Part shown: piece after piece, positions 37,781-48,660 of the stretch
Numbering within the stretch: the first letter of the stretch is position 1
How the letters are laid out: the number at the start of each line of letters is the position of its first letter
Assembly (NCBI GenBank): GCA_025716855.1
Contig: JAIXMQ010000046.1
Location: 62,001 to 126,000 of the forward strand
Length of the DNA: 64,000 nucleotides
From: Pilaira anomala
Taxonomy: Eukaryota > Mucoromycota > Mucoromycetes > Mucorales > Mucoraceae
Direction of reading: 5' to 3'
Translations under genes and position numbers: made by a program
The notes under the pieces: generated by a model
Seen by the model: the letters and a program-made list of their open reading frames with translations, nothing else
Told to the model about the DNA's origin: nothing
The model's database searches: none

Positions 37781-38272
37781 ATGAAAGCAAAGACAAGAAA
37801 AAAATACAGAGAGAGATATCTCCTTGATTTACAACTCGAATCTCAGCGATATAAGCGATATTGCGAGGAACTTCAACGACCAGAGTGCAGGCCAAAAAAA
37901 AAAAAACCTAAAATTCATTCTCCTGATAAACTTGTATTTGGAGGTTTAGGGGAAAATACTCTTTCCGTGGGCTATGAAGTGGGAATCAATGGCTGCAAAT
38001 TAAAGTGTATTGTACTGTTGTCCCGCAATATCATCATCGAATTCAGTAATGCTGATCAGCTGAAATTGATTGGTACCAAACTAAATCAACTAAACAGTAG
38101 ATTCCAGTTAAGCATTGATAGAGTGGAGCGAAACATAACAGAATTACACAAGGGAGGTACTTTAAAGGTAATACATAAACAACACAACTTACTATGTAAA
38201 AAAAAACCTGTACAACAAATACTAGACAAACAATTTATATCGAAAACCGTGTTGCTGGTGAAACTTTCTTGA
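37781..38272 (+). CDS. Orphan ORF between transposon relics
   Basis: 163 codons from ATG to TGA, with a stop codon three codons upstream of the ATG, so this start is the only one in frame. The N-terminal 55 residues are very basic (RKKYRER, then RPKKKKPK). The middle (KLVFGGLGENTLSVGYEVGI) looks folded, and the C-terminal half is amphipathic. No family was recognised. It sits between the IS630-like fragment (minus strand) and the Tc1 relic (plus strand). It could be cargo of a transposon, the start of a gene cut by the Tc1 insertion, or a decayed gene. No splice continuation was evident. Confidence 0.4.
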   Translation: MKAKTRKKYRERYLLDLQLESQRYKRYCEELQRPECRPKKKKPKIHSPDKLVFGGLGENTLSVGYEVGINGCKLKCIVLLSRNIIIEFSNADQLKLIGTKLNQLNSRFQLSIDRVERNITELHKGGTLKVIHKQHNLLCKKKPVQQILDKQFISKTVLLVKLS

Positions 38273-38450
38273 AGAATACTGAATCATATCATCATGATAC
38301 TAATTCGAATGAAAGGGGTATATGTACAATAAGGCTTGAAAAGTTTTACATGTTAAAACTCCAAATTTTAAGGACTTCATGCAAAATGTTGATGTTTAAA
38401 CCTTTATAACTCTATATTCTTATTTATAATTTTTATTTTTTATTTAATAA

Positions 38451-39515
38451 ATTCCTCGTTTAACAACTGAAAAGAAAGCTATGATTGTTGAACGCGTTAG
38501 AGGAGACGTGACACAAGAGGAAGTCGCAAACGATTTCGGTGTTGATCCTTCTACAGTCAGTAGACTCATCAAATGATTAGGGGAGAGAGGAACAGTAGAA
38601 ATTAAGAAGAGTTCCGAAAGACCTAATAGCTTGACAAATAAGGACAGTTGCTTCTTAAGAAGACACGTGAAAAGAAACAGAAGTGCAACTCTAGATTCTA
38701 TTATTAAGGAAATGTCTTTTAAAATGAGCAAATGGTTACTTCGATATGAGCTTAAGTTAATGAACATTAGAAAAGGAATGAGGACCAAGAAGCCATATCT
38801 TGAGAATAGGCATATTAAAGAGAGATTGAAGTTTGCCCAAGAGCACAAAAACTGGACTTTGGAGCAGTGGAGGGACGTTATTATTTGGACAGATGAGTCA
38901 AGCATTGAAGTCGGTCGCGATATTGATCTGAAGAAAGTATGGAGGGAGCCCAAGGAGAAGTTCTCGAAGGAGTGTTTGATGCCTTCTTTTATGAGTGGAA
39001 GAACCAAAATAATGGTTTGGGGCACCATTTGTGGTAGTGAGAAGTCTCGATTGGTAGTTCTGCCTAAAGGAAGGATCAGAAGCAAAGAATATGTTGGCTG
39101 TGTATACAAACCTGTCTTACTAGGTTTTTACAATAATACACCAGGTTCCATACTTATAGAAGATAATGCCCCTATTTATACCAGTTATGAGATAAATAAG
39201 TGGAGAGAAGAAGCTGCTGTAAAGAAAATGAAATGGCCAGCAAGATCTCCGGATTTGAATCCAATTGAAAACATGTGGAATATACTGAAAAGGAAATTTC
39301 ATTGAGAATGGTATAACCACAGATCACAACGCTCCACTCAAGTAATGATTGAGTATGCCTGGAGGAGTATATCTGTTGAGTACGTCAATAAACTCATTGA
39401 TAGTATGCCATCCCGCATGCAACAAGTGATTGATGCAAAGGGGGGAGTTTTAAGATGTAGGTTGCAACACTATAAAATACGGACAATATACTTATCTAAC
39501 ACTCACGCTACATAG
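38451..39515 (+). pseudogene. Tc1-type DD34E transposase, full length with two in-frame TGA stops
   Basis: From ATG 38481 to TAG 39513-39515 one frame of 344 codons holds a whole Tc1 transposase, interrupted only by TGA at 38574 and at 39303. Parts in order: helix-turn-helix (QEEVANDFGVDPSTVSRLIK), a second DNA-binding segment, first catalytic Asp in WTDES (near 38891), second Asp in LIEDNAPIYTS, and catalytic Glu in SPDLNPIENMW. Exactly 34 residues separate the second Asp and Glu, the Tc1 signature. The 344-codon length matches active Tc1 transposases (about 340). Both stops could come from single C:G to T:A changes (TGG or CGA to TGA). Clear terminal inverted repeats were not found. Only a 10-nt inverted match was seen (38353-38362 and 39444-39453). 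Confidence 0.85.
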
Positions 39516-39540
39516 CTTGGATCAAATCATTAACAAGCCA

Positions 39541-40145
39541 ATATTATTTCATCGTTCTTCACTAGATCAATTCTCTGAAATGTCATTCTTGGTTAAATTC
39601 TGGGGTTCGGTGTTCGAGCTTTTTTTTTATGCCAATGAGTACTTTATACAATGGTATATTTCAATCCGTATTTTTGGTTAGAAGCATTTATAATGATAAT
39701 AATTATGTGTGTAGGTGCGACACAATTTTACCATATTTATCTGTAATCAATTTGCATCTTAAGTTGGACTTTAGGCTTATTGTAAAGGATTTCAGCTATG
39801 ATGACTTAGATGCTACCACTGGAGAGCTGACACGCCAATCATCAACAACTTCGTCTAAAATGAACACAGATTTTATAAAATCTGCCCTTACTACAAAGTC
39901 CCATTTAAACGCTGCGTTGAAACGAATGTCATACAATCCACCAAATAAGATTAAAACCGTTGTTGCCCCCCATGATTCAAATTATGGGATTATCTTGTAT
40001 CGTATACGGCATGAATATTGTCGACAAAAAGGTATATACTTTTCAGAAGTTATATTCATTTAATTATCCCAGTACACTTCGTGAAGTCAAGAAAGGCGGA
40101 ATGAAGGCATTATTAAAAAGGATTTGTCTTAGTGGAAGTAAATGA
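39541..40145 (+). pseudogene. Probable decayed coding region of unknown family
   Basis: The frame starting at 39541 reads SEMSFLVKFWGSVFELFF before a stop near 39680. A second frame (39629-40063) is open for 144 codons and includes DATTGELTRQ, ALTTKSHLNAALKRM and IRHEYCRQKGIYF. A third open piece overlaps its end to 40145. Composition looks coding, but the pieces lie in different frames without clear splice sites, so a frameshifted relic is the simplest reading. I do not know the family. Its position beside the Tc1 relic suggests a repeated element or a gene broken by the insertion. Confidence 0.35.
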
Positions 40146-41015
40146 ACTACTTGAAACCTGATTATTTTAGAGGAAATGTTTAAGTTTTTGCTTCCCTTTC
40201 CCGTTCTACCATTTTTCATTTGATGTTGTTAGTCAATGATCAAAAATATTGAAGCAATGATCATTGAGTACAGTAGAACACCTACTAATACCATGCGTAA
40301 TATCAAGAATGGAAGAAAAAAGAGTGTTGTGAACGAGCACTTTATATTCTCATATAATTATCATATGCTCTCAACTTCCTTCTATTTTTCTATACAACAA
40401 ATTTATTTTCTCTGATCACCTAGTTGGTTCTTTTAAATAAATCACACCTTCGCTTTTTTTATATTAATTGTCAGGTACTAATGGCTTAAATAAAAAAGCT
40501 ATTTAAAATTTCGGTCACTAATAAGATCTACAAATTTTTTTTAATTTTTTTTTTAAAATGTATAAATTATGGGAAATTAGAGATTTTATTTTTGCAAACA
40601 AAAATGACTAAAATAGTAGCAGTAACAATGTGTATCAAAAGTATGAAAGCTGTTATGTTTTAAAGCTCATACTTTACCCATTAAAGCAGACTACTTGTGC
40701 AACAATAAAAAAATATCATCATTGCATGAAGCGAACTCCGAGGTCAAATATTAAACTGATGTATATTGAGATAAGATAATAAAAAGGGGCATATGCATTC
40801 AGAATCTTACTTTAATCTAGTATTTCAGTCTGTATAGAAATTACAACAACAGTTAATTTTTAAAACATATTTTAACAAAAAGAAAAATTTATTTATAGTT
40901 CAACCGGTAAAGAAAATTATGCCCTTTTTTTTTATGTATAATATAAATGTGATTTTTTTAAAAGAAAAAAAAAAAAAAAAAAGATACAACAATTAAGGGA
41001 AATGAGACACACAAT
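40146..41015. other. Intergenic, AT-rich
   Basis: No coding region seen. It contains A and T runs and lies downstream of the cytochrome b5-ACAD gene on its strand. Confidence 0.55.
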
Positions 41016-42681
41016 TTAAAGCTTGGCATCAGTAGGGAATTGCTTCATAGCTTGACGAATACCCAAATCAGCCATGATTTCTTCAGAACCACCCAAGATG
41101 GCACCAAACTTATAAGTTCTTTGGAAAGCTTCAACAGTACGACCCATACCTGTCTTTGTAATACCACGACCACCAAAGATTTGACAAGCATCATCAGAGA
41201 CATTATGAGCAACACGAGTGGTTTGATATTTTAAGAGAGCAATAGGACCAGCCAATTTAACAGATTGTTCGGCATAAGACATGTTACACATTTGATAAGT
41301 AATGTTTTCAAGCCAGTTCTCAACAGCTTCCAATTGAGCAACCATTGAGGCAAGCTTGTTGCGAATAACAGGTTGATCAATAAGACGCTTACCAAATACC
41401 TTACGTTGATTAGCCCACTTGAAACAGTCTTCAATGACGGCACGAGTACCGCCAGTAACGGCACCACAAATGTACCAACGTTCATGGTTGAAGTTGTACA
41501 TGATAACTTGGAAACCCTTACCTTCCTTACCGAGAATGTTCTCAGCTGGAACCTTGACGTTTTCAAAAGTAATGTAAGAGGTACCAGCAGAGGGAGAATA
41601 AGAGGTCTTGATTTGCTTGGTCTCAATATTATCATCACGTTCAACAAAGAACATGGTAATACCCTTTTCAGTAGTAGCAGCCACAGTGAAATAATCACAG
41701 AAGGCACCATTGGTAATCCACTTCTTAACACCATTCAAGATGAAATGCTTACCATCGGCAGTTCTAGTAGCAGTAGCACGAATACGAGCAACATCAGAAC
41801 CAGCATAAGGTTCAGTAATAGCTAAACAGATACGCTTCTTGCCCAAAAGAACTTCAGGGACAACTCTAGCCTTAAGAGCGGGACTACCAAAGTTGAAAAT
41901 AGGAGGAAGACCAATACTATAACCAGAAGAGATACCATCAGAGAAACCTGGTGCACCAAGTCTAGCAGCTTCTTGATGTGCAATCAATTCATGGAAATAA
42001 TCAAACTTCTCAGGTTCAATTCCACCAGGAAGTTTCATTCCCTTGAGCCAAGGACCAGGACCAATTTGAGTAGCTAAAACACCTGCTTCACCCAACTTGG
42101 CATACATTTCCTTGGTAGGATAAGAACCCATATCCTCTGCAATAATAGCTTCGGGTCTAATCTCATCGAAAATAGCACGAATTGATTTACGGAAATGAGT
42201 GTGACTGTCACTATTTGACAGGAATAAAACGTTTTAGTAAGCACATAAAATGAAAAAAAAAAAAAAAACTTACTTGAAATAAGTACTCTTGAATCCCATC
42301 CAATAACTTGGTTCAGCATAAGGTACAGTGGAAAGATCTCCAGGAGAAGGGATCTTTGCTTGAGCAACCTCACCTTCAATTGTACCAATTTGAATACGAG
42401 GAGCGTATTTAATCAAGACTTCTTGACGATGAAGACCATAGAAATCCTCTATTTTTGTTTATGAATGTAAATAAAAGACCATATTTGTTTATATTTGATT
42501 AATTTTTTTTTTTACCAGTAACATCCTTTCCACCTAATTCAACTAAAATTTGTGCTCCACCAGGATGTAATTGAGCAAAGGTGGTAACGTTATAAACAGA
42601 ACCATCAATAATGATCCAAAGATCATCCTCTGTGTTGTGTTTAGCTACTTCGGCTCTTGTGTATGATTTCAACTCTGGCAT
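41016..42681 (-). CDS. Cytochrome b5-acyl-CoA dehydrogenase fusion protein
   Basis: A flavoenzyme of the acyl-CoA dehydrogenase family with its own heme domain. Exons 42681-42516, 42448-42274 and 42210-41016 give 511 residues. Residues 1-75 are a cytochrome b5 domain: HPGG at 39-42 and a second heme ligand at His62 (GLHR, created by the exon 1-2 join). A linker of about 40 residues leads to the ACAD fold, with [11 protein letters not shown] and [13 protein letters not shown] around the FAD and substrate site. The usual C-terminal catalytic Glu (YEGT in MCAD) is replaced by LGGSEE, so Glu in NHERW (about residue 357), as in isovaleryl-CoA dehydrogenase, is the probable base (inference). It ends without a clear SKL-type signal (DAKL). 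The substrate is not determined. Confidence 0.93.
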
Positions 42682-43294
42682 TTTTTTTTTAATTATTAGA
42701 GAGTAGGGGGTGATTAAATAAAAAAAAAAAGGTATAAAGTAAAAGAAAAAAAAAAAGAGTAAAAAAAAAAAAAAGGAGAAAATATATATTCGATTTGGTA
42801 AAGTCGGTGGTGGGAATATTTGTTACAGAAAGAATTAAATAAAATGTGAAGAAATAAAAAAAAATGCATGTGAAAGTTGTGTATGTCATCACAATATGCG
42901 GACTTATCTTTTTTTTTTTTCTTCTACTTTATTTGCAAATAATCAAGTGACATGATATCCACTGTTTTCGGTCTGACCGTATTGTCTTTTTCTTAAGTTA
43001 TGAATTCCAGTTCTGTCTTAAGCAAGATTCTAACAAGTGAATTTATCTGATAACGTAGTCACTGTTTCCCCGCTTTTTACACTCATTCTAAAATTAAATG
43101 GCGAATGTTTACAGATAAAGTTGGTGGTTCAGGTACAGTACCTCTGTATTTATATTTAGATACAAATGATACATACGCTGAAAACTTAAAATCACTATTT
43201 AATATATTACAGCTTTTTATTTTAAATCTAAAGTTTATCTAACGTATATACGCTGTATAATAACACTCGCATGTTACTCTTCTTTACTACGATT

Positions 43295-43328
<34 letters not shown>

Positions 43329-43987
43329 AAAAAACTGCCTTTTCTGTTTCACGAGATATTATGTATAATGTAAAATGGTACTACCAGAAATCATGCACCA
43401 GCTACATACAGATGAAACTGAACCGACTTTTATATATATATATATATATATATATACTTGAACCAATGTATCATTTTTTTAATAAACAGCAGTGATAGTT
43501 ATGCTGTATAACTAAATCAATCTTTGATAAAAAGATCTACGACAAAAAGAGAAAAAAAGAACGAAAGAATTAACATATAAAATATGAACTTGGTATATTA
43601 GAATGTAGTTCTTAAAGTAAACTGGTGCAGTTTTAGTTTTTTCAGCTCAAGTTTACATTTTATCAACAAATAAATCTTGGCGATGAAAAGAAATCGAGAC
43701 GGCATTAACATTGTAAATCGGGAAATATGTATCTTACTTTAAGAAAAGATTAGGAACACGTAAGCATATTTTTATTAATTAAATCTTGAATGAAGCGTGT
43801 ACAGGAGTCATCTTTGGTGAAAATCTAAATCCCTTCCGGAGAAGAGAAACTATGTTCGATACAGCGAAATATAAAAAAAGGAGGAATGATGATGATATTA
43901 CTACTGTTTTCTTGAAAGAACAGAAGATGAACCTAGACTAACAATAACATAAGAATTTTTAAACGTGTTTTTGGAAACATTCATACA
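42682..43987. other. Intergenic upstream of the b5-ACAD gene
   Basis: AT-rich with a T run of about 30 nt (43297-43327) and (TA)n at 43430-43456. No convincing ORF. Confidence 0.55.
43430..43456. repeat. (TA)n microsatellite
   Basis: About 13 TA repeats in an intergenic region. Confidence 0.95.
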
Positions 43988-44188
43988 TCACCTCGCCTTT
44001 AGTATTCCACAAGTGAGAATATGGTGCAACAGCCGATTATTGCCACTCAAATTAATTATTTTCTTTATGCGAAAACGAATGTCTTCATCAGAATGGTGTG
44101 CAACACCTTGTATGAAATATTCATGACAGGTTTTAGCTACAATTCTTTTACGATGATGTAGAAAATATTTCTCTAGTCTTTTATTTCG
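43988..44188 (-). pseudogene. Possible coding remnant, about 66 codons
   Basis: On the minus strand one frame stays open from about 44188 to the TGA at 43990-43988. It reads RNKRLEKYFLHHRKRI, later HSDEDIRFRIKKIINLSG. There is no ATG at a sensible place and no neighbouring exon was found. The basic, helical composition looks more coding than the surroundings. It is probably a relic of a mobile element or lost gene; family unknown. Confidence 0.25.
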
Positions 44189-44627
44189 AGGTTAAAGTAA
44201 CGATTTTGACGTTCTTCAAAAAGAATCAATAATGTACTCGTCTGCTGTCCTTATATCATTTCTATTCACGTCTTCTGATCTCTTTTCTTTTGTCAGCAGC
44301 AGTAGTTAAGTCTTTTAATAAATCGCAAGTAAAAGAGAATTAATTACAAAACAGGTCAGCATGCTTTATAATAAAAATATATTCTTTCACATATTTAAGT
44401 GGACGATTTATCTAAAAAAAAAAAAAAAATTGTGATGAACGATTGACCTATTGTCAAACGTAAACAAGAGTACAAGTGAAAAGTATCCGCCCAAAAATTG
44501 AGCACTTTTTGTTTTATTTATATAACAAAGTGCCACTTGACATATGAGAGAGATTGATGCCACCTTATGGATTTAGTCATTAATAAACAAACATCTATTG
44601 AACTTTAAGATATATTACTGAAGCGTT
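44189..44627. other. Intergenic downstream of the RnpA-like gene
   Basis: No feature recognised apart from short A/T runs. Confidence 0.5.
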
Positions 44628-45069
44628 CTATGGTTTCCTTTTATTTTTTGGCGCCCCCATATTATCTATGGCAGAGAAAGCTTTATTCACCTGTTCAACA
44701 AGTTTAGGCCATGGTATTGTAATTACAGGCGGTAAAGAAAATACGATATAATCATAGCCTACATCTATTAGATTAGTTTTTTTCAACCTTTTTCTCGCTT
44801 ATTTTTGAAACTTATTTATAAATTAAACCTTTTGCTTTCAAGTGAGGATATACAGTTTGAATCGCTGCCTTGATTCTGCGATCGGCTCGATTACGAATTA
44901 CTGCCGATTTACTTATTTTCTTTTTACCAGTAATGATAGCAACACGATTTATTGTCGATGCTCTATTAGGAATCGCTTTTACTGAAAATGAATCACACGT
45001 TCGAGTAAGTTTTGTGTATGCTGAAAATATATGATTAAGACGAACTGCCGTTATTCCTGGAATCTTCAT
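44628..45069 (-). CDS. RnpA-like protein (bacterial RNase P protein fold), probably mitochondrial
   Basis: Two exons, 45069-44829 and 44764-44628, encode 125 residues. The layout matches bacterial RNase P protein RnpA (about 115-120 residues): an N-terminal helix, FSVKAIPNR, a strand with RVAIITGKKK (42-51), the diagnostic AVIRNRADRRIKAA helix (56-69, the RNR motif) and, after splicing, GYDYIVFSLPP (83-93). Intron choice matters: without splicing the frame ends at LIYK, while using donor GTTTAA and acceptor AATAG restores the RnpA C-terminal strand. The fold assignment is good. The role is inferred: an organellar RNase P or mitochondrial ribosome component. There is no long presequence, though the N-terminus is basic and lacks acidic residues for 24 positions. 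Confidence 0.75.
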
Positions 45070-45574
45070 TTATCTTTGTAAAAATATTTTATTTCGTCAA
45101 AAAGTATTTACAAAAATGCTCTTAATTTTTTTTAAAGCCGAATAATAAGCTGAGTTGTCATCGTTTTCGATGATACATTTAAACATTTGTTCGAATTGGT
45201 ATGAACACTCCCATTATGAACATACAAACTACTGTTTATCCAAAACACTATCTGTGTTGTGTTATTTATAATCTTTGTTTCTTAGGCTTTTTTTATCCTG
45301 CCCTGTCAAAAATTAGTAACTATTTCATGTTAGATAAAAAAAACGTAAAACCTTTTCTTTCTCTTCCTCTTTGGTAATACTTTAACTGAAAAAAGAATCC
45401 AAACGATATTAAAAAGACATGTGTAAATCCTGTAGTGAGAGAAGAACAGTCAATGAGTAATGCAACAAAAACACCAAAGTCACTTTTTTTTCCATTTATT
45501 CTCAGATGATTTTGGGTTGAATTGTTAAACCATGAGAGAACTATCTATTTTTCCTTACACTATTTTAAAAAAAA
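45070..45574. other. Divergent spacer, RnpA-like gene and ankyrin gene
   Basis: About 500 bp between two start codons facing away from each other, so it should hold both promoters. No standard element was singled out. Confidence 0.5.
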
Positions 45575-46876
45575 ATGAAAACTTTTATGCAAAAAATCAT
45601 AAAATCAATTGATAATAAAGAACAAGTAGAAACCTTATTGAAACAATATGAAAACGAAGAGAATTTTATTAACGAACGTGACGCTCATGGTGATTCTTTA
45701 CTTCATTTCGCTTCCAGAATTCAATGTCTACCTGTCATGAAGTTGTTAATACAGTATGGTGCAGACCCTGAAGCTGTCAATGAGCACGGTAAGAGCAATA
45801 AAAACAAAATATCAATTACAGAAGCTAATTTTTTCTATTAGGGAGAAGACCCATTCACGAGGTCATTGAGTCAGCAGAGTGTGTAACATATCTCGTGCAC
45901 CAGTGTCATGTTGACGTAAATGCAATGAAAAGAGGAGACTGGACACCAGTGATGAGTGCAGGTATATACATAAAAAATAGGGTTCATTTATTGATTTATT
46001 TATCAACACACACTTTTATAGCATTAAAAGGTAATTTGGAAATCGTGAAAATTTTGGTCAATGCAGGTGCTTTATTAAACAGAACAACACGAGACGGTAG
46101 AACAGCACTTTATTTAGCTGTACAGGAAGGTAAAAAAAAAAAAAAAAAGTTACTCTGAGATTAACATCTGCCACTTCCTCGTGTTTCAAAGAAATAAACT
46201 TACATGAATATTAAATGTATAGGTCACATCCAGCTGTCAAAATACCTGACAGATCAATACCCACAAGCTATTACACAGGCCACTAAATCGGGCCGATTAC
46301 CTACGCAAGCAGCTGCAGCTTTAACGTGTATGAATCAGGACGAGGGAAAAGACACACCAGCCTATATCATTACAACTTATTTATTATCCCACACGACTGA
46401 ACCATTGTCTACATTATTACTACATCGTGACAACTCGGGCCGAAATATCTTGTTGGATTCAGCCGTCTCACAAAACTTACAGCTGCTCCGGTTTTTATTG
46501 GATCATGGTGCTGATCCAAATGATTCTGACTCACTTGGTCGAAACATGATTCATCACGCTGCCATGATGGGCCATTTGAATGTTTTAAAGCTATTGAATG
46601 AATTAAATGTAAATTGGGATACACCTGATACTTGGGATCTTTGGACCCCTTTAATGCATGCTGCAAGACAAGGACATTTGGAAGTAGTCAAATATCTAGT
46701 GGAAACTATTAAAGTCAATGTTGTTTCCAAAGACAAACAAGGAAGGACAGCCATGGAACTAGGTACACAATAGTATATATAGGTTTACACATGTAGAACA
46801 TACTACTAACTTATTTGTAATAGCCCAATTATGGAAACATGATAGTGTCGTAGATTATTTACAAAAGGTGGGGTAA
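45575..46876 (+). CDS. Ankyrin-repeat protein
   Basis: Five exons: 45575-45788, 45842-45961, 46022-46129, 46223-46762 and 46824-46876, giving 344 residues. It is built almost entirely of ankyrin repeats: HGDSLLHFASRIQCLPVMKLL in the first exon (split as HGDSLLHFA and LPVMKLLIQYGADP), DWTPVMSA-LKGNLEIVKILVNAGA across intron 2, DGRTALYLAVQEG, then LGRNMIHHAAMMGHLNVLKLL-type and WTPLMHAARQGHLEVVKYL-type repeats. No other domain, signal or membrane span is visible, so it is likely a protein-binding adaptor. All introns are phase 1, a sign of repeat exons. The partner is unknown. The start is the only ATG before the first repeat, with a short N-terminal helix. Confidence 0.88.
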
Positions 46877-46987
46877 TGATCATGTGAGGGTGTTAAGAAA
46901 AACAAAATATTCATATGAAATAAATAAACAAAAAAGAGGGGGGTAAAAAAAATGCTGTAAAGATTTTAATATATACGCGAATATAGT

Positions 46988-47022
46988 GCGTGTGTGTGTG
47001 TGTGTGTATGTGTTGTGTGTGT
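46988..47022. repeat. GT-rich microsatellite
   Basis: Imperfect (GT)n of about 35 nt between the ankyrin gene and the hydrolase gene, roughly 80 bp upstream of the latter's ATG. Confidence 0.85.
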
Positions 47023-47101
47023 GGGGTTTATTATTTAAAGATCAATTCTCATTCTTTTCGTTGTTTTTCTTCTCACATTATCTTTCTTCACCTTATTTAT
47101 T

Positions 47102-48660
47102 ATGGCCACCAAAGTTATTAAACCTTGTAGTAGCCAAGTATGTTGCAATGATTTGGGAGCTTCCCAAATCACATTTTTATCGTCAAATACAACCGAAATC
47201 ATTATATCTAATAAATCTGTCTTGTCTTTAATTACCACCACTGTTGTTCAAGAAGTATTCAGCATAGTATATCAAGCACCAAACAGCCTCAGTCGACTTG
47301 CCATGGATATTTGGTCGCATGTGAAGAAAGAACCAAAAAAGCCCACTTGGAATATTCAAACTACGGTTGTAATGGGATTTCTGCAAGCCTTCCGTGATCA
47401 AACAACCGCCAATAGCTTAGAGTTTTGGAGACTGATGCTGATTGCTCCCACTTTTCTTAAGCCCATCACATCCAAAATAGAGACTGAATACATTTTGGTT
47501 AAAAAGAGAAACTTATGTGGTATCTTGAGTAAGCTAGACCAAGGAGAAACTGGAACGCGTACAATGGAAGCTGAATGGATGTCGGCAATTTCTACTTGGG
47601 AAAAGATTTACGGTAGTCCCTCATCCATTAGCTTAAAAAAGAATGTCCCACTCATGTTAGAAGCTCCTCCCTCTTGTGAGAAAATCGTGCTCTATTTTCA
47701 TGGCGGGGCTTACTGTTCAATGAGTGCGCAAACTCATCGGACATTGACACATAAAATCAGTAAAGCGACAAATCGAAGAGTACTAGGTACATAGTTTTTA
47801 TTGTTATTATTATTATTCGTTTAACTCTAATTTTTTTTTTTTTTTTTGGGTTACATAAACAAATCAGCTGTCAATTATCGTTTAGCACCAGAAACAAGGT
47901 TTCCTGGGGCACTTTTAGACGCAGTACAAAGTTTTCTGTATTTGATTGATGGGAATGAAAAACACCGACTTAACCCAAAAAACATAATTGTCATGGGTGA
48001 TTCAGCAGGTGGAGGGCTTTGTTTGGCCATGATGCTTTATTTGCGCGATCACAGCTTACCATTGCCCGAAGGAGCTGTTCTATTATCGGTATGATACATA
48101 TTTGTTTATTTTTAAATAATTTGGCCCTTATACATTTATTTTTAAAAAAGCCATGGGTTGATCTGACCTTTTCTTACCCAAGTTGGAATGATGCTAACCT
48201 ATATGATTACTTGCCCTCTAATCCAGCTGAATTAAAGTCCATGAACCCGGCCCTTCTTTATTTGGATGATCAAAAGTTAATTCGCCATCCATATGTATCT
48301 CCTATCTTTGCGGATAATTTCGATAATATGCCTCCGATCCTAATTCAATCAGGCGGTTGTGAATCTTTGCGAGACGAAATTTGTGATTTGACTGACAAAA
48401 TACAAAAATCAAAATTAACTATGGTACACCATGAAATATATGAGGTTTGTAATGTGATTAAGAGCATTTACAAATTTGTACTTACATTGACATATCATTA
48501 GGACATGGTCCATGTATTTCAAGCATTTCCTTTTGGTAAATCAAGTGAAGCTATTGAGAGCATTGGTTGGTGGTCCAAAATAGGTATTTCACTTATCACT
48601 CAATGGGATACACGCTCCAAAGAGTGTGAAAAAAAAAACGAAATACTGGATGAGAATTAA
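47102..48660 (+). CDS. Alpha/beta hydrolase of the hormone-sensitive lipase family
   Basis: Carboxylesterase or steryl/aryl ester hydrolase. Exons 47102-47786, 47868-48088, 48151-48444 and 48502-48660 give 452 residues. Family marks: oxyanion-hole motif HGGAY (200-204), AVNYRLAPE created across intron 1, nucleophile motif GDSAGG (Ser274), Asp377 in ESLRDE and His404 in DMVHVF, completing the Ser-Asp-His triad. The third donor is GTTTGT, weaker than usual, but it is needed to reach the catalytic His exon. The N-terminal 190 residues are a helical cap with a hydrophobic stretch. It resembles the steryl acetyl hydrolase and arylacetamide deacetylase group, but substrate cannot be fixed. Only 225 bp separates it from the ankyrin gene. 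Confidence 0.9.

Noticed and set aside
38444..39109. 221-codon antisense ORF over the Tc1 relic
   Set aside because: The plus strand holds a recognisable DD34E transposase; the antisense product is hydrophobic without any motif.
38353..39453. 10-nt inverted match as Tc1 terminal repeats
   Set aside because: The right copy lies within the transposase frame and no TA duplication is visible, so the true ends are not established.
41231..41825. ORFs of 150-167 codons overlapping the b5-ACAD gene in other frames
   Set aside because: The ACAD frame shows full family motifs, and these are shadows of a biased coding sequence.
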